From Lachnospiraceae bacterium (GTDB lineage: Bacteria; Bacillota; Clostridia; Lachnospirales; Lachnospiraceae), in assembly GCA_017434885.1 (NCBI GenBank), contig JAFSGE010000025.1:186001-250000 (forward strand): DNA of 64,000 nucleotides, in the 5' to 3' direction. Positions 1-9,734 of this stretch are shown here, in pieces. The notes under the pieces are model-generated. The model was given only the letters and a program-made list of their open reading frames with translations, made no database searches and had not been told where the DNA came from. The translations under genes and the position numbers were made by a program. Numbering within the stretch: the first letter of the stretch is position 1; every line of letters begins with the position of its first letter.

Positions 1-138
1 GTTACATTTACGATAACTGAGGAAATGCTTAAGTTTTATGATATTAATATGGAATACGTGGCAGAGAAGGGCCGGTTTACCGTGTTTATCGGAGGCGACA
101 GCAGTACACAGAATCAGGCGCAATTTCAGTTGGTTTAA
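1..138 (+). CDS. GH3 beta-glucosidase, C-terminal tail (partial, 5' end outside window)
   Basis: Frame 1 is open from base 1 to a TAA at 136-138 and encodes 45 residues. The pattern (VTFTIT...LKFYDIN...VAEKGRFTVFIGGDSS) is the closing strand pair of the fibronectin-III-like domain that ends GH3 beta-glucosidases. These enzymes remove terminal beta-linked glucose or xylose. The next gene, 19 bases downstream, is a complete GH3 enzyme, so two GH3 genes sit in tandem on one transcript. The call rests on one short motif region, but that region is characteristic. Confidence 0.8.
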   Translation, partial: VTFTITEEMLKFYDINMEYVAEKGRFTVFIGGDSSTQNQAQFQLV

Positions 139-157
139 AACAGAAGGACAGGGGTAT

Positions 158-2437
158 ATGAAAATGAAACAAATCAAAGAATTAATTTCACAGATGACAT
201 TGGAGGAAAAAGCATCCATTTGCTCCGGTGCCGATTTCTGGCATACGGAGAAGTTAGAGAGACTGGGGATTCCGGCAACGATGGTTTCTGATGGACCGCA
301 TGGTCTTCGCAAGCAGGATGAAGGAGCAGATCATTTAGGTATTAATGACAGTATTAAAGCAGTTTGCTTTCCGGCAGGCTGTGGAAGCGCGGCGTCTTTT
401 AACAGAGAGCTCCTTACGGAAATGGGAGAGACTTTGGGAAATGAATGTCAGGCAGAGGGTGTCAGTGTCATTTTGGGACCTGCCGTTAATATCAAACGTT
501 CTCCTCTTTGCGGAAGAAACTTTGAATATTATTCTGAAGATCCTTACCTGGCTTCCCAGATAGCAGGGGCATTAATCAAAGGTATCCAGAGTAAAAATGT
601 AGGAACCAGCATTAAGCACTTCTTGGCAAACAATCAGGAAAACAGAAGAATGTCAGTATCGGCTGAGGTGGATGAGCGTACCTTGCGTGAGATTTATCTT
701 GCGGCTTTTGAAACAGCAATTAAAGAGCAGAAGCCTTGGACGGTAATGTGCTCTTACAATAGAATTAACGGCGTTTACGCGGCGGAGAACAAAAAATATC
801 TTACCGATATTCTTCGCGGTGAATGGGGTTTTGATGGTTATGTTGTAAGTGACTGGGGTGCAGTCAATGACCGTGTGGCGGATTTGAAAGCCGGACTCGA
901 CTTAGAAATGCCTTCCTCAAACGGCATGAACGATGCGCTGATTGTGGAAGCGGTGAAGAATGGTACTTTGGATGAAAAAGTAGTGGATGAGGCGGTAGAG
1001 CATATTTTAAACATTGTGTACCGCTTTGAGGAAAACAGAGATAAAACAGCAGTATTTGACAGGGATAAAGACCATGAAAAAGCCCGCAAAGTGGCAGAGG
1101 AAAGCATAGTTCTTCTGAAAAATGACGATATCCTTCCTCTTTGCGAGTCGCAGAAGGTTGCTTTTATCGGAAAGTATGCGCAGAAACCCAGATATCAGGG
1201 CGGAGGAAGTTCTCACATTAACAGCCATAAAGTGACAAGTGCTATGGAGGCAGCAGCAGATAATGCGAATATCACATATGCGCAGGGCTATGTTGATAAC
1301 AAGAATGAGGTAGATGAGGTACTGCTTGCAGAGGCTTTGGAAGCTGCAAAAAATGCTGATGTGGCGGTTGTATTTGCAGGACTTCCCGATGTTTTTGAAT
1401 CAGAAGCATATGACAGAAAGCATATGCATATGCCTGATTGTCAGAATCTGCTGATTGAAAAGGTGGCAGAGGTGCAGCCCAATGTGGTAGTAGTGTTGCA
1501 TAACGGTTCGCCTGTAGAAATGCCTTGGCTTCCTAAGGTAAAAGGTGTGCTTGAGGCATATCTTGGCGGTCAGGCGGTAGGTGGTGCTGAATATGATATT
1601 TTATTTGGTAAAGTAAATCCCAGTGCCAAACTTCCTGAAACTTTTCCGATTCAGTTAGAGGATAATCCGTCCTATCTGAATTTCCCCGGAGAGGGTGATA
1701 CTGTGGAGTACCGGGAAGGAATTTTTGTAGGATACCGATATTATGACAAGAAAAAGATGAATGTGTTGTTTCCTTTCGGACACGGACTTTCCTATACAGA
1801 GTTTGCGTACAGTAATTTGAAGCTGTCTGCAGAAAGCATTAAGGATACGGATGAACTGACGGTGTTCGTTGATGTGACCAATACAGGAACACGGGAAGGC
1901 AAGGAAGTAGTGCAGCTCTATGTTTCCGACAAAGAGAGCTTTGTGATTCGTCCGGTGAAAGAATTAAAGGGATTTGAAAAAGTATTTCTGATGCCGGGAG
2001 AAACAAAAACAGTGACATTCACACTGAATAAGAGAAGCTTTGCTTACTACAATACGCAGATTCATGACTGGCACGTGGAAAGCGGCAGTTTTACAATTAT
2101 GATTGGTAAATCGTCGAGAGACATTGTAGTTACAGCGGATGTAGAGGTACATTCGACTGTAGAACTTCCGGTTTTCTATACGACAGATACACCGCTTGGT
2201 GATGTGATAAAGAATGAAAAGGTAGCAGATATGATAAGGGGCTTATTTGCAAACAATGTTCTTGATTCACAGAACGCTGCAACGGAGGCATCTTCTGAGG
2301 CTATTACAGCAGAGATGATGGAAGCCCAGATGAGAGATATGCCGCTTAGAGGTGTACTCAGCTTTGCGGGAGATTTGGGAATTGACATGAACAAATTGCA
2401 GGAGCTGGTAGACCAAATGAACCGCATGAATCAGTAA
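158..2437 (+). CDS. GH3 family beta-glucosidase
   Basis: Glycoside hydrolase family 3 enzyme of 759 residues, probably cytoplasmic because no signal peptide is present. The start at 158 follows an AGGACAGGGG ribosome site; an ATG at 164 is an alternative, and longer open frame upstream overlaps the preceding gene. The N-terminal barrel carries the family nucleophile motif VVSDWG with Asp about residue 232 and the KHF and NRR substrate-binding blocks. The alpha/beta sandwich follows and then the fibronectin-III-like domain (FGHGLSY, EVVQLYV). After that domain there is a roughly 90-residue tail ending in a methionine-rich stretch, longer than in the minimal family. It likely cleaves plant beta-glucosides imported as oligosaccharides. 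The exact substrate cannot be read from sequence. Confidence 0.93.
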   Translation: MKMKQIKELISQMTLEEKASICSGADFWHTEKLERLGIPATMVSDGPHGLRKQDEGADHLGINDSIKAVCFPAGCGSAASFNRELLTEMGETLGNECQAEGVSVILGPAVNIKRSPLCGRNFEYYSEDPYLASQIAGALIKGIQSKNVGTSIKHFLANNQENRRMSVSAEVDERTLREIYLAAFETAIKEQKPWTVMCSYNRINGVYAAENKKYLTDILRGEWGFDGYVVSDWGAVNDRVADLKAGLDLEMPSSNGMNDALIVEAVKNGTLDEKVVDEAVEHILNIVYRFEENRDKTAVFDRDKDHEKARKVAEESIVLLKNDDILPLCESQKVAFIGKYAQKPRYQGGGSSHINSHKVTSAMEAAADNANITYAQGYVDNKNEVDEVLLAEALEAAKNADVAVVFAGLPDVFESEAYDRKHMHMPDCQNLLIEKVAEVQPNVVVVLHNGSPVEMPWLPKVKGVLEAYLGGQAVGGAEYDILFGKVNPSAKLPETFPIQLEDNPSYLNFPGEGDTVEYREGIFVGYRYYDKKKMNVLFPFGHGLSYTEFAYSNLKLSAESIKDTDELTVFVDVTNTGTREGKEVVQLYVSDKESFVIRPVKELKGFEKVFLMPGETKTVTFTLNKRSFAYYNTQIHDWHVESGSFTIMIGKSSRDIVVTADVEVHSTVELPVFYTTDTPLGDVIKNEKVADMIRGLFANNVLDSQNAATEASSEAITAEMMEAQMRDMPLRGVLSFAGDLGIDMNKLQELVDQMNRMNQ

Positions 2438-2511
2438 GGCTTCTGGGAGAATTATGTTTTGTGTAAAAGTAACGTCCGGCAGCGGGAGTATAAAGGGAAG
2501 GAAACAAAAAA

Positions 2512-4818
2512 ATGGAAAATGAAAAGCGCAGAAAAACAATAGGAATTCTGGTCGGCGGAATTATGGATGATTTCACCAAATTGATATGTCGGGGTGCCAT
2601 GCAGATGGCGAAGCAGCTTGATGTTAATCTTGTGGTGTTTCCGGGTAAATATTTAAACAGGGATTTATCTGACAATCCGGAGCTTCGATATGAGTATCAG
2701 TTTGGTACGGCATTTTCCTATGCAAGACCGGAGAATGTGGATGCCATTATGGTGGCGGCAGGCTCCATCGGTTGTTTTACCGATAAGGAAAATATAGAAA
2801 AGATGCTGAAGGAATTTGAGGGAATTCCCTGTGTATTTGTTGCATACAAGATGGACGGATATCCCTGTGTATTGTTTGATAACTACAGCGGTATTGAAGA
2901 AGGTCTGAACTACCTGATACAAAAAATCGGACTGAAAAAATTCGGTATGATAGGCGGCAGTCTTGACAATACGGATGCCATGGAAAGAAGAGAAGCATTT
3001 ATAAACGTGCTTGGAAAGAATGGAATCCCCTTTCAGGAAAAAATGTATGTAAGCGGAGATTTTTCCAAAAAGAGCGTAGAGGCATACAGGCAGATTCTGG
3101 ACAACAATCCTGACATGGAAGCTGTATTTTGTGTCAATGACGATACTGCTATCGGATTTTATGATGAGGTGAAAAAAAGAGGACTTCAAATAGGAAAGGA
3201 TATCCGTATTTTCGGCTATGATGATGTAATTATTTCTACAAAAATGAATCCGACCTTATCATCAGTTCGCGCGGACAGTACGTTACTTGGAGAAGAAGCA
3301 GTTAAGATGGCGCTTCATATGGCACATGGGGAGCAGGTGGAGAGCAGGGTACTTCCGACCCAGTTTGTGAAGCGTGACTCCGTGGGAGGTAAGGATGAGG
3401 AGGAAGAGGACAGCAAAGAGAAGATAAAAACAGCAAGTAATGTCTATACAGGGTTTGAGGATATTTTCTATCATTACAACCACGAAAAATATGAAAAGGA
3501 AATGAAACGGATTTTTGAGCCGTTCAGAAAGCTGGTACATACCATTACATTAGTATATGGAGAAGGTGATGATTCACCGGAAAACTTTATGGAAATTCAA
3601 ACGGCATTAAATGACTTTTTGAATTATGGTGCCATAGAGTATGCGGACATGAATAACCTGCTCAGTTTCTTTGAATCATTTTACAAGACTTTAAAAGAAG
3701 CGCAAAAGGATAAGGATGACCGATTCAAACTGCAGGAAATGTTTTCTGCTATTTACAGAAGAATTATCAGAGCAACCGATTACCGTATCGGAAGCATGAT
3801 CAGCAGGCAGGAAAAAGAAAACTATGAGATGAAACTGTTTGTTCGTGATGTACTTCAGTTTGAAAAAGGAAATGATTTAAGCTATGCCTCCATGCTTGGA
3901 AACCTTGAGTGGTTGGAAATTGAAAGTGCTTTTATTTATACATTTAAAAAACCGATTACTCATTTGGATAGAGAAGCATTTCAGCCACCTAAGAGTTTAT
4001 ATTTAAAGGCGATGCTTAAGGACGGGGAAGTGTCTGCCATCCCATCTATCAGACAAAAAGTATCTGTTAAAAATATTTTTGACAATGATTTTATGAACCG
4101 GGAAGAACGCCGGGCGTATGTGTGTATGCCGCTTTTTACCAATGAAATCCTTTATGGTATTTTATTGTGTGATTTGACGGAAGGTATATTTGCCAACGGA
4201 GAATTCCTGTTGAATCATATGAGCTCTGCGGCAAAGATGATATTGCTTTTGCAGACTACTGAGCAGATGCAACAGAAGCTGGAAGAGAATATGGCAGTCC
4301 TGATGGAGAATAACATTGAGCTTGATAACCTTTCCAAGTCAGACAGTCTTACCGGCATCTGGAACCGAAGAGGATTTTACGCTGAGGCCGAAAAACTGAT
4401 TTGTGAGGCAAAAGAGGAAAAGAAGAGCCTTCTTGCCATTTATGTGGATATGAATAATCTTAAGATTATCAATGACAGATACGGTCATGAGGAAGGTGAC
4501 TTTTCCATAAAACTAATCAGTAGGATTTTATCGGAAGAGATGACTGATATCGGAATTGCGGGCAGAATCGGCGGTGATGAATTTGCGTGTCTGGTTAAGT
4601 ATGGAGTGGCAGATGGCGGAGAGAGCATGATTTCCCGGATTTACAGCAGGTTTGATGCATTTAACAAAGACAGCGACAAGCCTTATAATGTTACGATATC
4701 GGCGGGTGCATTTATGATGCCGGAAGACGATACGGTTACACTGGAACAGGCACTTACTCAGGCAGATGAAAAACTGTATGAGGTTAAGAAAAACCGTAAG
4801 AAGGATGTTGCAAAATAA
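2512..4818 (+). CDS. LacI/PBP1-like sugar-sensor domain fused to GGDEF diguanylate cyclase
   Basis: Protein of 768 residues with no signal peptide or membrane segment, so both ends should be cytoplasmic. Residues about 8-290 are a periplasmic-binding-protein-like domain of the LacI type (VFCVNDDTAIGFYDE, IFGYDD, SSVRAD), but the helix-turn-helix that LacI regulators carry in front is absent. A middle region of about 300 residues is of unrecognised type. The C-terminus (about 611-768) is a GGDEF domain with an intact RIGGDEF motif (GGDEF at 687-691), expected to make cyclic di-GMP from GTP. It lies 74 bases downstream of the GH3 gene in the same direction, so a sugar released by that enzyme could be the ligand. 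That link is inference. Confidence 0.9.
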   Translation: MENEKRRKTIGILVGGIMDDFTKLICRGAMQMAKQLDVNLVVFPGKYLNRDLSDNPELRYEYQFGTAFSYARPENVDAIMVAAGSIGCFTDKENIEKMLKEFEGIPCVFVAYKMDGYPCVLFDNYSGIEEGLNYLIQKIGLKKFGMIGGSLDNTDAMERREAFINVLGKNGIPFQEKMYVSGDFSKKSVEAYRQILDNNPDMEAVFCVNDDTAIGFYDEVKKRGLQIGKDIRIFGYDDVIISTKMNPTLSSVRADSTLLGEEAVKMALHMAHGEQVESRVLPTQFVKRDSVGGKDEEEEDSKEKIKTASNVYTGFEDIFYHYNHEKYEKEMKRIFEPFRKLVHTITLVYGEGDDSPENFMEIQTALNDFLNYGAIEYADMNNLLSFFESFYKTLKEAQKDKDDRFKLQEMFSAIYRRIIRATDYRIGSMISRQEKENYEMKLFVRDVLQFEKGNDLSYASMLGNLEWLEIESAFIYTFKKPITHLDREAFQPPKSLYLKAMLKDGEVSAIPSIRQKVSVKNIFDNDFMNREERRAYVCMPLFTNEILYGILLCDLTEGIFANGEFLLNHMSSAAKMILLLQTTEQMQQKLEENMAVLMENNIELDNLSKSDSLTGIWNRRGFYAEAEKLICEAKEEKKSLLAIYVDMNNLKIINDRYGHEEGDFSIKLISRILSEEMTDIGIAGRIGGDEFACLVKYGVADGGESMISRIYSRFDAFNKDSDKPYNVTISAGAFMMPEDDTVTLEQALTQADEKLYEVKKNRKKDVAK

Positions 4819-4823
4819 TAGGA

Positions 4824-6179
4824 TTAGGATGAAGTGGCAAGACGACAGATGTTTTGCCACTTTTTCGTGAAAAAGTATGCCAACATGCAAGTCATGCCGA
4901 AAGCAAAGCTGATGGGAATGCATGCCATACAGTAAGTACCGTTTATAAAATGGGCGATAAAATATCCGGTGGGGATGCGCACAGCCCAAAGCATCAGGAT
5001 GTTGACAACAGTGGTATATTTTATTTCTCCCATACCATTTACAAAGCAGATGATACCGTTAAAGACAGCGTACATCCATGTGAAAGGCAGCACAACACGG
5101 ATGTAAGTAACAGCAAGATCCAGTACTGCTGCATCATCTGTAAAAATGCCCAGAATAGGACGGCAGAATATGGTAAAGGTAATGCCGGCACAGGCGGTAA
5201 TTAGACCGGAAGTAAGCGGAATGCGAAGACCGCCCTGCTTTAAGCGGGTGTAATTCTGTGCGCCCAGATTCTGTCCGGAAAAAGTGGTTGCTGCAGAGGA
5301 GAGAGAAGTAATGGCAACGTTGGCAATTCCTGTCAGCTTGGTTGCAACGGCGCAGGCGGCCATAAAAGTGGAACCCTGTGCATTAATCAGGGATTGCATT
5401 ACAATATGTCCCACGGAATAAACGGAATTGTTTAAGCCCAAGGGAAGACCGATGCGGATAATCTGGTTTACAATTGCTCTATCTAATTTTTTGGGCAAAA
5501 GAGTAAATTGTAAATCGGGATATTTTTTTTGGATGTAACGGATACTGAATAACCAGGAAGAAAGCATGGCAATAATGGTTGCCAGGGCAGCTCCGGTTAC
5601 ATCCATGCGGAATGCGGCGACAAAAACGAGGTCCAAAACGATATTGACAATGCAGGAAATAACTAAAAATAATAGGGAAGAGCGGCTGTCACCTACACCG
5701 CGCAGAATACCTGCGTTCATGTTGTAACCCATGTTGCCAAGGGTACCGAGGAAAATGATATTAATGTAAGCAACAGCCTGGGAATATGCATCATCAGGGA
5801 CCTGCATAATTTTTAAAATCAGGGGTCCTATCAATAAACCGAGTATGGAAAGCGGTACTGCGCATAAATACAAAAAGGAAATTGCGGTGGCAATAATTTT
5901 TTTCAGTGTTTCGTTATCACCGCTTCCTACGCATTGTGATACCAAAATAGACACGCCGCTGCCAAGCCCCATAAAAATGCAAAGAAGCATTTCCACGGGC
6001 TGAGAGCTGGTTCCTACTGCGGCGAGGGATAGGGAACCGCAGAAATTTCCGATAACTAAAGTGTCAACGGTATTGTAAAGCTGCTGCAGAATATTACCTG
6101 CACAGATGGGAAGTGCAAAGAGAAGCACCAGTTTCATAATGGACCCTTGGGTCATATCTATTTTAGATGATGATTTCAT
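4824..6179 (-). CDS. MATE family efflux transporter
   Basis: Multidrug and toxin extrusion family membrane protein, 451 residues with about 12 hydrophobic segments, the usual size for the family. The opening pattern (PICAGNILQQLYNTVDTLVIGNF) and a repeated pattern in the second half (GLPLGLNNSVYSVGHIVMQ, VYINAQG-type block) are typical of the clostridial MATE group. Such proteins expel cationic compounds using a sodium or proton gradient. The minus-strand start follows an AAAGGATT ribosome site. It converges on the GGDEF gene and stands alone. The substrate is unknown. Confidence 0.93.
   Translation of the reverse strand: MKSSSKIDMTQGSIMKLVLLFALPICAGNILQQLYNTVDTLVIGNFCGSLSLAAVGTSSQPVEMLLCIFMGLGSGVSILVSQCVGSGDNETLKKIIATAISFLYLCAVPLSILGLLIGPLILKIMQVPDDAYSQAVAYINIIFLGTLGNMGYNMNAGILRGVGDSRSSLLFLVISCIVNIVLDLVFVAAFRMDVTGAALATIIAMLSSWLFSIRYIQKKYPDLQFTLLPKKLDRAIVNQIIRIGLPLGLNNSVYSVGHIVMQSLINAQGSTFMAACAVATKLTGIANVAITSLSSAATTFSGQNLGAQNYTRLKQGGLRIPLTSGLITACAGITFTIFCRPILGIFTDDAAVLDLAVTYIRVVLPFTWMYAVFNGIICFVNGMGEIKYTTVVNILMLWAVRIPTGYFIAHFINGTYCMACIPISFAFGMTCMLAYFFTKKWQNICRLATSS
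4832..4865 (+). terminator. Rho-independent terminator of the GGDEF gene
   Basis: A 9 bp perfect stem (AAGTGGCAA / TTGCCACTT) with a 13-base loop is followed by a short T run. It lies inside the 3' end of the convergent MATE gene. Confidence 0.75.
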
Positions 6180-6365
6180 AATGATAATCCTTTTGCTGTA
6201 AATTTGATTTTAGTATATCGCATGAAAAATAGCTTAACTATAAAAAAATAATCAAATAATTGGAATAATCTATTTTTGTGAAGAAAAATTTTAGGTATAA
6301 AATCCCTTCATTTACAGATACTAGAATCAGAAATCTGAATAGCTGAAAACGGAGGAAATTTATAT

Positions 6366-6911
6366 ATGAAAGCAACAGGCATTGTGCGTAGGATAGATGA
6401 CCTTGGGCGGATTGTGATTCCAAAAGAAATCAGACGTACCTTAAGAATCAGGGAAAGTGATCCCATTGAAATTTTTACCGGCAGAGAGGGGGAAATTGTT
6501 TTGAAGAAGTATTCCCCCATCGGAGAAATGCATACCTTTGCAAAGCAGTATGCAGAAAGTCTTTGTCAGGTTTCCGGTCATATTGCAATCATCACGGACA
6601 GAGACCAGATAATTGCAATATCGGGAGGAATGAAGGGACTGATTGGAAAAGAACTCAGTAGAGAATTGGAAGAGAAGGTCAATAACAGGGAATCTGTTTT
6701 GGCGTCGAAGGGAGATAAAAATTTTATTCCCATTGTCAGGGACATGACAGAAGATTTTTTGCATGAAGCAATCAGTCCGATTATTTGTGAAGGCGATATT
6801 ATCGGGGCAGTGGTGCTTATTTCAGCTTCTGATAAAGGTAAAATGGGCGAAGTAGAACAAAAAATGATTCAATCGGCAGCAGGGTTTCTCGGAAGACAGA
6901 TGGAACAGTAA
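6366..6911 (+). CDS. spoVT: Stage V sporulation protein T
   Basis: Transcription regulator of 181 residues, the normal length for SpoVT. Residues 1-50 form an AbrB-type swapped-hairpin DNA-binding domain (MKATGIVRRIDDLGRIVIPKEIRR), and about 55-178 form the GAF-like ligand domain of SpoVT (SGHIAIITDRDQIIAISG). In Bacillus it acts in the forespore late in development and tunes sigma-G genes; clostridial homologues are also needed for mature spores. The gene has a GGAGG ribosome site eight bases before the ATG, stands alone, and ends in a hairpin. The identity is clear; the local targets are not visible. Confidence 0.95.
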   Translation: MKATGIVRRIDDLGRIVIPKEIRRTLRIRESDPIEIFTGREGEIVLKKYSPIGEMHTFAKQYAESLCQVSGHIAIITDRDQIIAISGGMKGLIGKELSRELEEKVNNRESVLASKGDKNFIPIVRDMTEDFLHEAISPIICEGDIIGAVVLISASDKGKMGEVEQKMIQSAAGFLGRQMEQ

Positions 6912-6916
6912 GAAGA

Positions 6917-6947
6917 GGGTGCAATCACAAAAGTGTGAGATGCACCC
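6917..6947 (+). terminator. Hairpin terminator after spoVT
   Basis: The stem GGGTGCA / TGCACCC encloses a second stem TCACA / TGTGA. The T run that follows is poor (TTATGTATTT), so termination may be partial. Confidence 0.6.
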
Positions 6948-7108
6948 TTATGTATTTGCCATAAAGTGCGCATAATTTGTAAAATGATTTGTGAAATGAT
7001 TATTTTTTTATGTACCTTTTTTTAAAAGTGTAGTAAAATATGTACTTACAAAGAAAACGGATTGCAGTAGTGAAACATATTTTATTAAGAATACAGTGGA
7101 GGATTATA

Positions 7109-8740
7109 ATGAAGGAAACAAGAAGAAAACCGGTTTGTCTTTTGCTTGCAGCTGTTATGTGTATTATCCTGACAGGATGCACATCTTCCGGCAATCAGGC
7201 GGAAAGTGTACAGCAGGCATCAGGGGCAAACGGTGAAAAAATAGTAAACATTGGTGTGACAGATTCCCTTGGAGGATTGAATACCCTGACAGTTGATCAG
7301 TCATGGATTAATGCATACGCCATTGGTCTTGAATTTCTGCCTCTTGTACAGCTTAACGGTGAGATGAATTTTGAACCTATGCTTGCAGATTCCATTACCA
7401 CGGAAGATAACTTGACTTTTACGGTGCATATTGATGATAAGGCTACCTGGTCTGACGGTACTCCGGTGACAGCACAGGATGTGGAGTTTACAGTACTGAA
7501 GCTGGCAAGTCCCGTGATTGCAAATCCAACCATGATGTATTATGTGTTTGAAGGGGTGGGGGATGACGGATTCACACAGGAAGGTGCTTCAAGTATTGAC
7601 GGTGTAAAAGTAATTGATGATAAAACTATTCAGTTTACCACCAAGTATCCGATTTCCATGATTACGTTCCAAAACTCCTATGCTGCATACTTGCGTGTAT
7701 TGCCGAAGCATGTACTGGAACATTATAGCGATGAGGAATTGATGACACTGGACTGGTTCTCTCATCCTGATGTGGTCAGTGGACCTTTTATGGTAACAGA
7801 TTATGACACTAATCATTACATTTCTTATACAGCAAATAAAAATTACTGGAAAGGTGCGCCCAAAATAGACAAGCTGAATTTCAAGATTGTAGACGGCAGT
7901 CAGGTTTATGCAGGACTGAAATCGGGCGAAATTGATGTTACGCATCATACTATGACGGCAATTCCCATGGAGGATTATGAAAGTATAGAAGCACTGGAGC
8001 AGGTAGAGGTTACTTATGGAGCACCGGTGACCAATCAGTCTGTGTTTATCCAGACCGCAAATATTCCTGATGCAAGAGTGCGACAGGCACTTGTGTATGC
8101 AACGGACAGACAGCAGATTTTAGAGCAGCTTATGAAGGGACACGGAGAAATTGTAGACGGATTTCTTTCTTCGGCAAGTCCATACTTTGATGAAAGCATT
8201 ACGCCCATTCCTTATGACCCCGAAAAGGCAAAGGAGCTTCTTGCCGAGGCCGGATGGGATGGTTCAAAGACCCTTAAATTTTATGTCAATTCCGGTGACA
8301 GTACCTTTGTAAATGCAGCACAGGTAATGGCAGCCCAGTGGGCGTCTGTAGGAATCAAAACGGAGATTCTGACAGTAGACTTTGCGACCCTTATGGGGAT
8401 TACGGGTAGTACGGAGTATGACTTGTTTGCGGTACAGTATACTTATGCTCCCGTAGATCCTTACCCGGATGTGACATGGCTTCTTAGCGGAGAAGGAAGC
8501 TGGACGGGATATAACAGCGCAGAAATAGATGAAGCTATGATGGTAACACAGCAGGTTTCAGAGGTGCAGGAAATTAAGGCGCAGTATTCTATCGTAGATA
8601 AAAAGGTACAGGAAGATGTTCCCATGTTTTCTGCTTATGTAATCAGCGCACAGGGAGCGGTAAACAAGCGGCTTACCGGTGTGAAAGCAGATGTATACGG
8701 CTTCTTTAACAATATTCATGAATGGGATATTCTTGAGTGA
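7109..8740 (+). CDS. ABC transporter substrate-binding lipoprotein (SBP family 5, peptide/nickel type)
   Basis: Extracytoplasmic solute receptor of 543 residues. The start at 7109 follows a GTGGAGGA ribosome site and gives a classic lipoprotein signal: basic N-terminus (MKETRRK), hydrophobic core and lipobox ILTGC. An earlier in-frame ATG at 7040 would spoil that signal. The body has the family-5 pattern (WSDGTPVTAQDVEFTV, YTANKNYWKGAPKI, RQALVYATDRQQI, AKELLAEAGW). It is the first gene of a five-gene importer operon and should hand an oligopeptide or a similar solute to the two permeases. The ligand cannot be told from sequence. Confidence 0.93.
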   Translation: MKETRRKPVCLLLAAVMCIILTGCTSSGNQAESVQQASGANGEKIVNIGVTDSLGGLNTLTVDQSWINAYAIGLEFLPLVQLNGEMNFEPMLADSITTEDNLTFTVHIDDKATWSDGTPVTAQDVEFTVLKLASPVIANPTMMYYVFEGVGDDGFTQEGASSIDGVKVIDDKTIQFTTKYPISMITFQNSYAAYLRVLPKHVLEHYSDEELMTLDWFSHPDVVSGPFMVTDYDTNHYISYTANKNYWKGAPKIDKLNFKIVDGSQVYAGLKSGEIDVTHHTMTAIPMEDYESIEALEQVEVTYGAPVTNQSVFIQTANIPDARVRQALVYATDRQQILEQLMKGHGEIVDGFLSSASPYFDESITPIPYDPEKAKELLAEAGWDGSKTLKFYVNSGDSTFVNAAQVMAAQWASVGIKTEILTVDFATLMGITGSTEYDLFAVQYTYAPVDPYPDVTWLLSGEGSWTGYNSAEIDEAMMVTQQVSEVQEIKAQYSIVDKKVQEDVPMFSAYVISAQGAVNKRLTGVKADVYGFFNNIHEWDILE

Positions 8741-8753
8741 GTGAGGAAATAAA

Positions 8754-9734
8754 ATGTCGCATTTACTGGAAGTAAAAGGGCTGACAACAGCCTTTGCCGG
8801 AGATTACGGAAAAAATATCGTTGTAGATCATATTGATTTTGCTGTAGATGAAGGTGAAACAGTCTGCATCGTAGGGGAGTCCGGTTGCGGAAAAAGTGTG
8901 ACATCGCTGTCAGTTATGGGACTCCTTGATAAAGGCGGGCAGGTGCTTGACGGAGAGGTGCTTTTTCAGGGAAAGGATTTACTTTCCTTGTCTGAGAAGC
9001 AGTTAGACGAAGTAAGAGGCGACAAAATAACCATTATTTTTCAGGATCCTTTATCCTCCTTAAATCCGGCATTTACAATTGGAAATCAGATTACAGAGAG
9101 TATCCGTACGCATATGGGACTGTCAAAGGAAGATGCTTACGCAAGAGCGCTTTCCCTTCTTCAAAAAGTGGGAATGCAGGATGCCCGGGGCGTGATGAAA
9201 AAGTATCCTCATACTTTATCGGGAGGAATGCGTCAGCGTGTCATGATTGCCATGGCATTATCCTGTGACCCTAAACTTTTGATTGCCGATGAGCCCACTA
9301 CAGCATTGGATGTAACTATTCAGGCGCAGATTATGCAGCTTCTTAAGGAACTGCAAAAAGAGAACCAAATGGCAATTTTGCTAATTACCCACGATATCGG
9401 TGTGGTGGCAAATATGGCGGACAGAGTGATTGTCATGTATGCCGGGCAGATGATTGAACATGCCCCGGTACAGGAACTGTTTGCCCACCCGAAACATCCG
9501 TATACGAGAGCACTTTTGGAAACAGTGCCGAGTATCAAGGATGCCAAGGAAAGAGAATTGCTTTCCATACCGGGGATGGTACCGGAGCGTTATGACCATT
9601 TTACAGGTTGCCGCTTTGCGGACAGATGTAAATATCGCAGACAGGAGTGTGATTTGCCACAGAAAGATTATGAATTTGGAAAAGGGCACACTGCGAAATG
9701 TATTGTAATGAAGGAAGGGGGAATCCCGACATGA
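8754..9734 (+). CDS. Oligopeptide/nickel-type ABC transporter ATP-binding protein (OppD/DppD-like)
   Basis: ATPase subunit of 326 residues. It has Walker A (GESGCGKS), the Q-loop region (IFQDPLSSLNP), the signature LSGGMRQRV, Walker B (LLIADEPTTALD) and the switch histidine (LLITHD). The C-terminus has the oligopeptide-type extension with a cysteine-rich patch (CRFADRCKYRRQEC) that in relatives binds an iron-sulfur cluster. It lies 13 bases after the binding-protein gene and overlaps the next gene by an ATGA junction, implying translational coupling. It works as a heterodimer with the following OppF-like subunit at the inner face of the membrane. Confidence 0.95.
   Translation: MSHLLEVKGLTTAFAGDYGKNIVVDHIDFAVDEGETVCIVGESGCGKSVTSLSVMGLLDKGGQVLDGEVLFQGKDLLSLSEKQLDEVRGDKITIIFQDPLSSLNPAFTIGNQITESIRTHMGLSKEDAYARALSLLQKVGMQDARGVMKKYPHTLSGGMRQRVMIAMALSCDPKLLIADEPTTALDVTIQAQIMQLLKELQKENQMAILLITHDIGVVANMADRVIVMYAGQMIEHAPVQELFAHPKHPYTRALLETVPSIKDAKERELLSIPGMVPERYDHFTGCRFADRCKYRRQECDLPQKDYEFGKGHTAKCIVMKEGGIPT

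Noticed and set aside
2665-3189. Minus-strand frame of 174 codons opposite the LacI/GGDEF gene
   Set aside because: Antisense shadow of a clear coding region with no start signal or domain.
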